64,000 nucleotides of DNA from Cupriavidus taiwanensis (lineage in GTDB: Bacteria; Pseudomonadota; Gammaproteobacteria; Burkholderiales; Burkholderiaceae). A model generated the notes under the pieces. That model ran no database searches. It was not told where the DNA came from and saw nothing but the letters and a program-made list of their open reading frames with translations. A program made the translations under genes and the position numbers. Positions within the stretch are counted from its first letter, which is position 1; every line of letters begins with the position of its first letter. The DNA lies in contig NZ_LT977071.1 in assembly GCF_900250075.1 (NCBI RefSeq), forward strand, positions 1,879,901 through 1,943,900. Reading direction: 5' to 3'. This document shows, one piece after another, positions 52,723 to 60,640 of the stretch.

Positions 52723-53064
52723 ATGCACAAAAACGCTCTCAAAGCCCTTCTTTCCACGACTCTCTGCCTCGCAGCAATCAGCGCCGCCACCCCCGCGATG
52801 GCACAAGGCCTGAACGATCGCGGCGTTGCCGGCGACCGCTACGGCTACGCCATGCACAACGGCCAGCGCGATCCGTTCACCGACGGCGCGCGTGTCAACG
52901 ACCAGCGCGATCCCTTCACCGATGGCGCGCGCGTCAATGACAAGCGTGATCCGTTTGCCGACGGTGCCAACCGCGCCACCGGCCTGGAAGTTGCTGGCAT
53001 GGATCGCAGCGGTGTGTCGGAGACCCCCTCTCATCGCGGCGCGCGCGCGTCCACCGCGGCCTGA
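52723..53064 (+). CDS. Secreted protein with three 13-residue tandem repeats
   Basis: The 113-residue precursor has a clear signal peptide (MHKNALKALLSTTLCLAAISAATPAMA, cleaved before Q). It then has three tandem copies of a 13-residue unit: QRDPFTDGARVND, QRDPFTDGARVND and KRDPFADGANRAT (about residues 48-86). The unit is rich in Asp, Arg and Gly and resembles a short Asp-x-Gly turn. The rest is a low-complexity hydrophilic tail. I recognise no family. It would be a small periplasmic or extracellular protein, perhaps metal-binding (inference). Its promoter region resembles that of the efflux operon. Confidence 0.75.
   Translation: MHKNALKALLSTTLCLAAISAATPAMAQGLNDRGVAGDRYGYAMHNGQRDPFTDGARVNDQRDPFTDGARVNDKRDPFADGANRATGLEVAGMDRSGVSETPSHRGARASTAA
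52858..52974 (+). repeat. Three 39-bp coding tandem repeats
   Basis: The DNA of the 13-residue repeats: copies 1 and 2 are identical at the protein level but differ at several silent positions, and copy 3 is diverged. The silent divergence means the repeat is not recent, so the unit is probably maintained by selection. Confidence 0.75.
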
Positions 53065-53188
53065 TCTGGCGGCGACACCACGCTGCGTGCTAGGGATGCG
53101 CGCGCTCCGGTGCTAGATTGAGAAGGCGTGCCGCCGCCCGGCGTCGGCGCGCCTGACAAGCCACCCCACCAGACGCGAGGAGCCGCGC

Positions 53189-53524
53189 ATGTCCCTTCCC
53201 CATCTTGCTTCAGGACAGATCGCCAGCGTGCTGCCCCTGGGCGCGCGGCTGGACCAGACCGCCACCCAGGCCCTGTTCAAGGAAGGCCCCCTCGAAGTCA
53301 TGCGGCTGGTGCTGAAGGCCGGCAAGCATGTGCCCCCGCATGCGGTCGACGGACCCATGACCGTGCAATGCCTCGAAGGCGAGGTCCGCGTGCGCGTGGA
53401 TGGCTCCGAACGCCAGCTGCACCAGGGCGACCTGCTGTACCTCGGGCCTTGCGTGCGCTACGACGTGACGGCGGTGTCGGATGCCTCGGTACTGGTGACG
53501 ATGGTGTTGCCGGGCAGCCTCTGA
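53189..53524 (+). CDS. Small cupin-domain protein
   Basis: The 111-residue protein is a single cupin_2 barrel: VMRLVLKAGKHVPPHAVDGPMTVQCLEGEVRV matches the first cupin motif (with H-x-H-like histidines) and LHQGDLLYLGP the second. Possible metal ligands are the histidines near residues 48 and 52. GAGGAG lies upstream of ATG 53189. Function unknown; such small cupins often sense or bind small molecules. Confidence 0.8.
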   Translation: MSLPHLASGQIASVLPLGARLDQTATQALFKEGPLEVMRLVLKAGKHVPPHAVDGPMTVQCLEGEVRVRVDGSERQLHQGDLLYLGPCVRYDVTAVSDASVLVTMVLPGSL

Positions 53525-53557
53525 GCCCTCCCTAAGCCCTCCCTGCGCCCTCCCTAA
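53525..53557. repeat. Three 11-bp tandem repeats between convergent genes
   Basis: GCCCTCCCTAA, GCCCTCCCTGC, GCCCTCCCTAA in tandem fill the gap between the cupin gene and the LysR gene and reach its stop codon. Confidence 0.75.
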
Positions 53558-54438
53558 GCCTCGATCGGCTGCCAGCGCGCGCTCGCCGCCACGAAGGCGT
53601 CGATCAGCGCCGCGACCGGCGCGCGGCGCAGCGCCGCTTCACGCACCAGCACACCCACCTCGCGATAGAGCGGCCCGCCCGGCAGTGGCACCTGCACCAC
53701 GCCGGCCGCCTCGCGCAGCGGCACTAGTTCGGCCGGAATGATGGCGCAGCCCAGGCCCGCCGCCACCATCTGCAGGATCACCGCCGGCTCGTCCAGTTCC
53801 ATCCCTTCCCTGACCCAGAGCCGCTGCCGTTTCAGGTAGCGGTCCACCAGCTGGCCGCCGGTGCTGTGGCGGTTGTAGCGGATAAACGGCAGCGCCTCCA
53901 GCAGCGCGCGCAGCTCCTGCGGCGAGCCCGCCGGCCCGATGCCGACGAAGCGCTCGCGCACCAGCGGCACCCACTTCAGGTCCGGCGGCAAACCCAGGCG
54001 CGGCCGGATCAGCACAGCCACGTCGAGCTCGCGCGCATCGACCTGCGTCAGCAGCTGGGTCGACATGCCGGGCACCACGTTGACGTGCGAGTCCGGGAAG
54101 CGCTGGCGGAAGTGCCGCATCGCCTCGGCCAGCAAGGTGGCCTGCACCGTCGACACCGCGCCCAGCTCGACCGGCGCGGCCTCGGCATGCGGCCCGGCGC
54201 GGTCTTTCATCGCGGCATAGAGCTCGACAAAGCGGCGCGCCTCCGGCAGCAACCGGTGCCCGGCTTCGCTGAGCGCGACCGACTTGCCGGTGCGCTCGAA
54301 CAGGCGGCAGTCCAGTTCCTCTTCGAGGCGCCGGATCTGCGTGCTGACGGCCGACTGGGTCAGCGCCAGCCGCGCCGCCGCTGCGGAAAACGACCCGGTT
54401 TCGGCAGCCGTCAGGAAGGTCTGGAAGTAGCGGATCAT
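53554..54438 (-). CDS. LysR-family transcriptional regulator
   Basis: The 294-residue protein has a LysR helix-turn-helix ([49 protein letters not shown]) and an effector domain ([25 protein letters not shown]). It diverges from the VOC-protein gene, its likely target. An imperfect palindrome ATCGAAATTTTTGAT lies directly before its start. Confidence 0.9.
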   Translation of the reverse strand: MIRYFQTFLTAAETGSFSAAAARLALTQSAVSTQIRRLEEELDCRLFERTGKSVALSEAGHRLLPEARRFVELYAAMKDRAGPHAEAAPVELGAVSTVQATLLAEAMRHFRQRFPDSHVNVVPGMSTQLLTQVDARELDVAVLIRPRLGLPPDLKWVPLVRERFVGIGPAGSPQELRALLEALPFIRYNRHSTGGQLVDRYLKRQRLWVREGMELDEPAVILQMVAAGLGCAIIPAELVPLREAAGVVQVPLPGGPLYREVGVLVREAALRRAPVAALIDAFVAASARWQPIEA

Positions 54439-54440
54439 CT

Positions 54441-54455
54441 ATCGAAATTTTTGAT
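54441..54455. promoter_or_regulatory. Imperfect palindrome in the LysR/VOC intergenic region
   Basis: ATCGAAATTTTTGAT has 7-bp arms with one mismatch around a central T and lies immediately upstream of the LysR start codon. It is a candidate LysR binding or autoregulation site. Confidence 0.35.
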
Positions 54456-54561
54456 GCTCAGGGCAAAAATGATTCGCTTCATATTACGGCTTGTGCTGAC
54501 TACAATCAACGCGCGGGCCGATCCACCGCCCGGTCAAGACCTTCCCTCGATAACCAGCCCC

Positions 54562-54993
54562 ATGAACACGACTTCCACGATCCCCTTGTTCCACCTGGCG
54601 TTTCCCGTGCGCGACCTGGCCGAGGCGCGCAGTTTCTATGGCGGGTTGCTGGGCTGCCCGGAAGGCCGCAGCTCCGAGGCGTGGGTGGATTTCAACTTCT
54701 ATGGCCACCAGGTGGTGGCGCACCTGTCGCCCGAGGAATGCGGCCACCGTGCCACCAGCGCCGTAGATGGCGACGACGTGCCGGTGCGCCATTTCGGCGC
54801 GATCCTGCCGATGGACCAATGGGAGGCGCTGGCCGAACGCCTGCGCGCGGCCGGCACCCGGTTCGTGATCGAGCCGCACGTGCGCTTCAAGGGCCAGGTC
54901 GGCGAACAGGCCACCATGTTCTTCCTGGACCCGTCCGGCAACGCGCTCGAATTCAAGGCCTTTGGCGACCTGAGCCAGGTATTCGCGAAGTAA
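54562..54993 (+). CDS. VOC/glyoxalase-fold protein
   Basis: The 143-residue protein shows two betaalpha-beta-beta-beta modules of the vicinal oxygen chelate fold: [24 protein letters not shown] and [18 protein letters not shown], ending [15 protein letters not shown]. Metal ligands expected from the fold are the first-strand His (FHLAFPV), His in the middle (RHFGAI) and Glu in ALEFKAF. It may be a dioxygenase or detoxifying enzyme. It is divergent from the LysR gene. Confidence 0.85.
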   Translation: MNTTSTIPLFHLAFPVRDLAEARSFYGGLLGCPEGRSSEAWVDFNFYGHQVVAHLSPEECGHRATSAVDGDDVPVRHFGAILPMDQWEALAERLRAAGTRFVIEPHVRFKGQVGEQATMFFLDPSGNALEFKAFGDLSQVFAK

Positions 54994-55014
54994 GCCGGCG
55001 CCAGCGCGCGGCGT

Positions 55015-55338
55015 TCAGGCAATGCGGCGCATCGCCTCGCGAATCGGCTCGGCCTCGGTCGGGCGGACCAGCCTGGCCACTTCCTGGCCGTCGCGCAGGA
55101 ACACCAGCGTCGGCCACAGCTTGATGCGGAACGACCGGCCCAGCGGCCGTCCGCTGCCGTCTTCGATCTTCAGGTGGCGCAGGTCCGGATGCACGGAAAA
55201 GGCCTCGGCCAGCGCCGGCTGGGCCCGCTGGCAATAGCCGCACCACGGCGCGCCGAACTCCAGCACGGTGGCGCCGGACAGCGTGTCCACTTCGGTGCGG
55301 GTCGGCTCGGTGGCGGCATAGTGTTGAGTCATCGGCAT
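55015..55338 (-). CDS. Thioredoxin-like protein
   Basis: The 107-residue protein has the thioredoxin fold core with the active site WCGYC in GATVLEFGAPWCGYCQRAQPALAEAF and the cis-proline segment KLWPTLVFLRDGQEVARLVRP. It lacks a signal peptide and should be a cytoplasmic disulfide reductase or an oxidative stress protein. AAAGGA lies about 8 nt before ATG 55338; a longer upstream frame is Arg-rich and unlikely. Confidence 0.88.
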   Translation of the reverse strand: MPMTQHYAATEPTRTEVDTLSGATVLEFGAPWCGYCQRAQPALAEAFSVHPDLRHLKIEDGSGRPLGRSFRIKLWPTLVFLRDGQEVARLVRPTEAEPIREAMRRIA

Positions 55339-55462
55339 GGTGTTTCCTTTCGGTTGGCGCGTGACGGTGTGCCTGCCAGATTCGTTCCAGGCCAGCGCGA
55401 GGCCAACCGGAGGCGGGGCTACGGCGCCAGCATGCCGCATCCGCGACGCCCGCGTGTAATTT

Positions 55463-57793
55463 CTACGCCGCCGGCGCGATTTCCCACCATGACGGCAGCA
55501 GCTCCCGCACCTCCGCCGCGGCAAAGCGGTCATCGATCAAATACAGCACGCCCTGGTCCTGCTGCGTGCGAATCACCCGGCCCGCGGCCTGCACTACCTT
55601 GCGCAGCCCGGGATACAGGTAGGCATAGGCATAGCCCCGGCCGAACGCCTGCTCCATGCGCGCGCGGAACTGCTCGTTGACGGCGTTGAACTGGGGCAGC
55701 CCCAGCGTGGCGACGAAGGCGCCGATCAGGCGCTCGCCCGGCAGGTCGACGCCCTCGGCAAAGGCGCCGCCGAGCACCGCAAAGCCAATGCCCTCGCCGC
55801 CTTCCGCAAAGGCCGCCAGGAACGCCGCCTGCGCGGCTTCGTCCATGCCGCGCGCCTGGACCCAATGCGGGATGTCCGGGTGCGACCCGGCGAAGCGGGC
55901 GACGGCCTGCTGCAGGTATTCGTGGCTGCTGAAGAAGGCCAGGTAGTTGCCTCGGCGCGCGCGGAACTGGTCCGCCATCAGCGCCACGATGGCCGGCAGC
56001 GACTGCCCGCGCCGCGCATAGCGGGTGGAGATGCGCGAGGCAATCCGCACCGACAGCTGCTCGGCGCGGAATGGCGATGGCACTTGCACGCGCGCGCAAT
56101 CGGGCGGCAGGCCCAGCGTGTCGAGGTAATAGTCCGCGGGATCGAGGGTCGCTGAAAACAGCGTGACCGAATGCGCGGCGGCAAGGCGCGGGCGCAGGAA
56201 CGGGGCCGGGATCACGTTGCGCAGGCAAAGCCGCGCATGATAGCCGCGGCCCCGCGACATGCGCTGGATATCGAACAGCGAATGCACATCGAGCTGTTCG
56301 GCCAGGCGGGCGAAATGCAGTGCGTCAAAGTAGAAGCGCTGCAGCGCCGGATCGTGCGCGCCTGGATGCTCGGTCATGTAGGCCAGCGCCGCCGCACAGC
56401 ATTCTTCCAACGCGCGGCGAAAGGCCGCGGGCACTTCCGGCAGGACCTCGTAGGCATGGTCACCCTGGCGCGCGAGTATGCTCCACTGCCGCGCCAGCCG
56501 TGCCAGCGGCCGGGATAGCGGCGCCGGCGCGCCGCGGCGCAGCTCGCGCAGCGCTTGCGGGTCCAGCTCCGCCGTATACATCGCGCGGCCGCGCTCGACC
56601 AGGTTGTGGGCCTCGTCCACCAGTACGCTGGCGCGCCAGCCATTGGCCACGGTCAGCGCGTACAGCATCGCGCTGCGGTCGAAGTAGTAGTTGTAGTCGG
56701 CCACCACCACGTCGCTCCAGCGCACCAGTTCCTGCGCCAGGTAGTAAGGGCAGATGGCATGTTCGCGCGCCAGTTCGCGCACTGCGGCGCGGTCGCGCAC
56801 CGGCATGGCGCGGGCCGCTTCGCGCGCGGCCGGCAGGCGGTCATAGAAGCCGCGCGCCAGCGGGCACGATTCGCCATGGCAGGCCAGCTCCGGATGCTCG
56901 CAAGCCTTGTCGCGCGCAGTCAGCTCGAGCACGCGCAGCGGTTGCGCTCCATGGCCGCGCAGGGCCGCGGCGGCATGCAGCGCCACCCCGCGCCCGGTGG
57001 AACGCGCCGACAGGAAGAATACCTTGTCGAGCCGCTGGCCCGGCATGGCCTTGAGCACCGGGAACAGCGTCCCGACCGACTTGCCGATGCCGGTGGGCGC
57101 CTGCGCCAGCAGGTGGCGGCCGGCGCGGTTGGCGTTGTAGACCGCCTGCGCCAGCTCGCGCTGGCCCGGGCGAAAGCCCTGGTGCGGAAACGCCAGCCGC
57201 GCCAGCGCGGCGTCGCGCGCCTGCCGGTGCGCCAGCTCGGCCTCGGCCCAGTGCAGGAAGCGCTCGCAGGACTGGACAAAGAACGCCTCGAGCGCCGGCG
57301 CGTCGAAATGCGCCACCACCGGGTGCTCGCGCTGGCTGATGATGTCGAAATAGACCAGCGCGATCTCCAGCCCGGGCAGCCCCAGCTTGCGGCACAGCAG
57401 GCAGCCATAGATCCTGGCCTGGGCCCAGTGCAGGTGGCGGTGGTTGTCCGGCACGGCGGCGTCGCCGCGTACCGTCTTGATTTCTTCCAGCCGGTTGGCA
57501 GCGGGATCGTAGCCGTCGGCACGGCCACGGACATGAAGCGGACCGAAATCCGCGGACAGCGCCACTTCCGCCTGATAGCCCGCGCCGCGACGGCCGGTCA
57601 CCACGCCATGGCCCGCCACCCCCTCCTGCGCCGACGGCGTCGGCACGAAACGCAGGTCCAGGTCACCCGCCTTGGCGGTGAACTCGCACAGCGCGCGCAC
57701 TGCGACGACGTACGCGGGCTGCGTCGGCACAGTGGACGCAGTGAGCGGTGCGGGCGTGACGGGAGGGGGCGCGGTGACGGCGGACACAGACAA
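55463..57793 (-). CDS. Nuclease-helicase fusion: PD-(D/E)XK domain with XPD/DinG-type Fe-S helicase, SOS-boxed
   Basis: The 776-residue protein begins with a RecB/Cas4-like nuclease module (about 60-160): VRGRADGYDPAANRLEEIKT carries the D...E-x-K active site and AQARIYGCLL resembles motif QxxxY. The helicase part has Walker A (QAPTGIGKS near 233), four cysteines (C-EHPEL-C-HGES-C ... C-PYYL) for a 4Fe-4S cluster as in XPD/DinG, DEAH (VDEAHNLVERGR), motif V/VI (GAFAEGVDLPGERL; QAAGRVIRTQQDQG). Such enzymes unwind 5'-3' during repair. A near-perfect LexA box lies 16 bp upstream. The start is TTG 57793 or GTG 57787; no ATG is available. Confidence 0.9.
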   Translation of the reverse strand: MSVSAVTAPPPVTPAPLTASTVPTQPAYVVAVRALCEFTAKAGDLDLRFVPTPSAQEGVAGHGVVTGRRGAGYQAEVALSADFGPLHVRGRADGYDPAANRLEEIKTVRGDAAVPDNHRHLHWAQARIYGCLLCRKLGLPGLEIALVYFDIISQREHPVVAHFDAPALEAFFVQSCERFLHWAEAELAHRQARDAALARLAFPHQGFRPGQRELAQAVYNANRAGRHLLAQAPTGIGKSVGTLFPVLKAMPGQRLDKVFFLSARSTGRGVALHAAAALRGHGAQPLRVLELTARDKACEHPELACHGESCPLARGFYDRLPAAREAARAMPVRDRAAVRELAREHAICPYYLAQELVRWSDVVVADYNYYFDRSAMLYALTVANGWRASVLVDEAHNLVERGRAMYTAELDPQALRELRRGAPAPLSRPLARLARQWSILARQGDHAYEVLPEVPAAFRRALEECCAAALAYMTEHPGAHDPALQRFYFDALHFARLAEQLDVHSLFDIQRMSRGRGYHARLCLRNVIPAPFLRPRLAAAHSVTLFSATLDPADYYLDTLGLPPDCARVQVPSPFRAEQLSVRIASRISTRYARRGQSLPAIVALMADQFRARRGNYLAFFSSHEYLQQAVARFAGSHPDIPHWVQARGMDEAAQAAFLAAFAEGGEGIGFAVLGGAFAEGVDLPGERLIGAFVATLGLPQFNAVNEQFRARMEQAFGRGYAYAYLYPGLRKVVQAAGRVIRTQQDQGVLYLIDDRFAAAEVRELLPSWWEIAPAA

Positions 57794-57808
57794 TGGGCAC
57801 GGCGAAAA

Positions 57809-57824
57809 CTGTACAAATATACAG
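57809..57824 (-). promoter_or_regulatory. LexA (SOS) box of the nuclease-helicase gene
   Basis: CTGT-ACAAATAT-ACAG fits the CTGT-N8-ACAG LexA consensus exactly, and the 20-bp context matches the E. coli-type consensus at about 17 positions. It ends 16 bp before the helicase start and lies between it and the divergent acyl-CoA synthetase gene. Confidence 0.88.
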
Positions 57825-57976
57825 TAGTGGCTGGCCGAGGAACGCCCTTACCGCTTAACTGGCATAAAGAAAGAGCAAATCGTTATTTCCATGTGCCCCA
57901 CGCGCCGCTCTATATTGTCCGGCTCACAAGACATCAAGCGCCTGCCTGCCCGGCGGCGGACGACCGGAGACCAACC

Positions 57977-59554
57977 TTGACCCGCGGCATCACCCTTGGC
58001 GACACCCTGACCTGGCCCGCGCGCAACCTGCCCCACAAGACCGCGCTGGTCAGCGGCATCGGCGCCGGGCGGCGCGCGTGGACCTTTGCGCAGCTGGATG
58101 CCGAGGTCAACCGCCACGCGCATGCCTTGCAGTCGCTCGGCATCGGCAAGGGCGACGTGGTGGCGGCCTTCCTCTACAACACGCCCGCCTTTGTCTTTAC
58201 GCTGCTGGCCACGGCCCGCCTAGGCGCCGTCTTCAACCCGGTCAACTACCGCCTGGCGGCGCAGGAGCTGGCCTACATCCTGAACGATGGCGGCGCCAGG
58301 GCGCTGCTGTTCGAACGCGAAGGCGCGGCCGTCGTGGAAAAAGCCGCCGAACTGGCGCCCGGCACCACGTTGCGCCTCTATGCCGACGCCGACCCGGCAC
58401 CCGCCTTCGCCACGCACCGGCTCGACACGCTGGCGGCAGGCCAGCCCGACACGCCGCCGACGGTGACGGTCGACGAGAACGATTCCTGCATCCTGATGTA
58501 CACCAGCGGCACCACGGGCCGGCCCAAGGGCGTCATGCACACCCATCGCAGCAAGCTGCAGCACAACGCGATGATGCACCAGGCCATGATGCTGTCGCGC
58601 GAGGACGTGGGCCTGTCGCTCGCGCCGCTGAACCACACCGCCGAGCTGCATACCAGCTTCCTGCCGCGCCTGCAGGTCGGCGCCACCCAGGTGCTGCAGC
58701 GCCGCTTCGATGCGGGCGAGGCGTGGCAGCTGGTCGAAGCCGAGGGCGTCACGCACTTCTTCGCGGCGCCGACCATGGTCGGCATGCTGCTAGACCATCC
58801 GGACGCCGCAACCCGCGACCTGTCCTCGCTGCGGCTGGTGGAGTACGGCGGCGCTTCGATGGCGCCGCACCTGATCCGCGAATGGGACCGCAAGGTCGGC
58901 GCGGGGCTGGTGCAGGTCTACGGCACCACGGAAATGGGACCATGCATGTCGGTGCTCTACCCGCACGAACAACTTAGCCGCGCCGGCTCTGCCGGCCTCC
59001 CCGCGCTGGGCCACGAGCTGGTGGTGGCAAGGCTGCGCGAGGACGGCGCACCGACCGACCCGTCGCAGCCGTGCGCGCCGGGCGAAGTCGGCGAAGTGCT
59101 GGTGCGCGGCCCATGCATGATGCAGGGCTACCTGAACCGCCCGGATGCCAACGCACGCGCGCTGGCGCATGGCTGGTACCACACCGGCGACCTCGGCAGC
59201 GTGGATGCCGACGGCTACCTGTGGATCCGCGACCGCATCGACTACATGATCAATTCCGGCGCCGAGAACGTCTATCCGCGCGAGGTGGAAGACGCCCTGA
59301 TCGAGCATCCCGGCGTGCTCGAAGTCGCGGTGCTGGGGGAGCCCGATCCCACCTGGGGCCAGGTGGTCGGCGCCTACGTGGTGGCGCGCGGCGAGGCCGC
59401 GCCGAGCGCGGAACAGCTCGATGCCTTCCTGCTGCAAGGCGACCGGCTTGCCGCCTACAAGCGGCCGCGCCGCTATCATTTCGTCGAAGCGCTGCCCAAG
59501 ACCACCAGCGGCAAGATCCAGAAGCACCTGCTGCGCGCCGGCGGCGCGGCGTGA
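57977..59554 (+). CDS. Acyl-CoA synthetase (AMP-forming)
   Basis: The 525-residue enzyme has the AMP-binding motif YTSGTTGRPKG (near residue 176), a fatty-acyl/benzoate-type gate region YGTTEMG, and the C-terminal lid motifs GWYHTGDLGSVDADGYLWIRDRIDYMINSGAENVYPREVE and KTTSGKIQKHLLR. It activates a carboxylic acid to its CoA thioester. The start is TTG 57977 with CGGAGA about 7 nt upstream; the frame upstream reads through unrelated antisense sequence. It is divergent from the SOS-controlled helicase gene. Confidence 0.92.
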   Translation: MTRGITLGDTLTWPARNLPHKTALVSGIGAGRRAWTFAQLDAEVNRHAHALQSLGIGKGDVVAAFLYNTPAFVFTLLATARLGAVFNPVNYRLAAQELAYILNDGGARALLFEREGAAVVEKAAELAPGTTLRLYADADPAPAFATHRLDTLAAGQPDTPPTVTVDENDSCILMYTSGTTGRPKGVMHTHRSKLQHNAMMHQAMMLSREDVGLSLAPLNHTAELHTSFLPRLQVGATQVLQRRFDAGEAWQLVEAEGVTHFFAAPTMVGMLLDHPDAATRDLSSLRLVEYGGASMAPHLIREWDRKVGAGLVQVYGTTEMGPCMSVLYPHEQLSRAGSAGLPALGHELVVARLREDGAPTDPSQPCAPGEVGEVLVRGPCMMQGYLNRPDANARALAHGWYHTGDLGSVDADGYLWIRDRIDYMINSGAENVYPREVEDALIEHPGVLEVAVLGEPDPTWGQVVGAYVVARGEAAPSAEQLDAFLLQGDRLAAYKRPRRYHFVEALPKTTSGKIQKHLLRAGGAA

Positions 59555-59561
59555 TCCTGCC

Positions 59562-60035
59562 TCAGGCCAGGCGTGCGTCGTACTGCCAGCGGCGCATCTT
59601 GGCATAGGCTAGCCGCCCGGCATCCGCGTGCAAGGGATTGACCAGCACGTTGAACTCTTCGGGAATCACGATGGAAGGCACCAGCAGCAAGGCGCTGGTG
59701 CCCGCGCGGACCCAGGCCTCGCCGGTGTCGAGGCTGGTCTTGCCGGCGGGAATGGCATCCCAGCCGACCGGCGCGCTGGCGGCCGTCAGTCGCTGTGCCG
59801 CGGCCCACAAGTCATCGGGGATATCGATGCGGACCAGGTAGCGGTTCAACGGCAGGCCGGCCGAGCCCAGGTGAACCAGGGTTTCCAGGCACGCCAGCGC
59901 GATGCTGGACGCCGCATAAATCAGCGGCGTGGCCTGCCGGTTCCAGCGCCCGCCGGTGGCCTTGGCACCGGCGCCGCTGGCATCGTCCGCGGTGTAGAGG
60001 GGCGTGTCGGTCGCGATGCGCCACGCCGGCCTCAA
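59562..60035 (-). CDS. RES-domain toxin
   Basis: The 157-residue protein has the RES fold: RPAWRIATDTPLYTADDASGAGAKATGGRWNRQATPLIYAASSIALACLETLVHL, with R6 and the RW-N/Y-S-E type catalytic positions of the family. RES toxins degrade NAD+ and stop growth. The start is TTG 60035, overlapping the antitoxin stop (TTGA), so the toxin is made at a low, coupled rate. It is the second gene of a RES-Xre pair and close to the end of the acyl-CoA synthetase gene (8 bp, convergent). Confidence 0.88.
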   Translation of the reverse strand: MRPAWRIATDTPLYTADDASGAGAKATGGRWNRQATPLIYAASSIALACLETLVHLGSAGLPLNRYLVRIDIPDDLWAAAQRLTAASAPVGWDAIPAGKTSLDTGEAWVRAGTSALLLVPSIVIPEEFNVLVNPLHADAGRLAYAKMRRWQYDARLA

Positions 60036-60559
60036 GCGTAGGCCCCGCTCTGCATCCTGGCCACGAGGTCGGAGACGATGCGCTGGCCCGCGACGGTATC
60101 CATCAGCGCGGCGGGGCGTTGGCCGCCCAGCGCCGGCGACGGCTGCTCCAGCCACTGCGCCACCCACTGCGCCGCATTGAAGCCGCGCGCATCGCCCGAG
60201 CTTTCCACCAGCGCCTGCACCTGGCCGACCAGCCGCACCATGCCCAGCACGCGCTCGCTCTGCTCGCTCGACAGGTTCTGGTGGGCGCGCGCCTTGCGGT
60301 CGACGGTGGCACGCGGCAAATCCAGCGTCCTGATCAGCTGTTCCTTGCTCGTGCCCATCGCTTCGGCCAGCCGGTTGAGATCGGAAGCCGGCACGCCCTC
60401 GCGGATGGCGTGGATTACCGACATGGCGCCTTCGGTCGACAGCGTGGCCTCGTAGACCGCAAGGTAGCTATTGACGCTGAGTTCGCGGGCGGCGCGGCGT
60501 TGGTGTGCGAGCGGATAATGGCCTTCAGGCGTGAGCATGCGCGGCATGGCAGATCTCAT
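60032..60559 (-). CDS. Xre/MbcA/ParS-type antitoxin
   Basis: The 175-residue protein (start MRSAMPRML) carries the Xre-like N-terminal helical region (VIHAIREGVPASDLNRLAEAMGTSKEQLIRTLDLPRATVDRKARA) and the C-terminal MbcA/ParS toxin-binding domain (NLSSEQSERVLGMVRLVGQVQALVESSGDARGFNAAQWVAQWLEQPSPALGGQRPAALMDTVAGQRIVSDLVARMQSGAYA). It neutralises the RES toxin and represses its own promoter, where AAATGAGC and GCTCAATT form an inverted repeat. TTG 60574 is an alternative start. Confidence 0.88.
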   Translation of the reverse strand: MRSAMPRMLTPEGHYPLAHQRRAARELSVNSYLAVYEATLSTEGAMSVIHAIREGVPASDLNRLAEAMGTSKEQLIRTLDLPRATVDRKARAHQNLSSEQSERVLGMVRLVGQVQALVESSGDARGFNAAQWVAQWLEQPSPALGGQRPAALMDTVAGQRIVSDLVARMQSGAYA

Positions 60560-60560
60560 C

Positions 60561-60586
60561 AAATGAGCCTTCAATATAGCTCAATT
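60561..60586. promoter_or_regulatory. Candidate autoregulatory operator of the toxin-antitoxin pair
   Basis: AAATGAGC, 10 nt, GCTCAATT: an inverted repeat with 7 of 8 bases matching, immediately upstream of the antitoxin start and in the AT-rich promoter. Typical of Xre antitoxin binding. Confidence 0.4.
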
Positions 60587-60640
60587 GATTCCCCGCCAGC
60601 ATGCCTTGCGCTGCGCTTCTTGCCGGAAGGCACGGTCGGC

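Noticed and set aside
56555..57976. A long upstream extension of the acyl-CoA synthetase frame
   Set aside because: This part runs antisense through the helicase gene and lacks any acyl-CoA synthetase features; TTG 57977 with a ribosome binding site gives the family's normal length.
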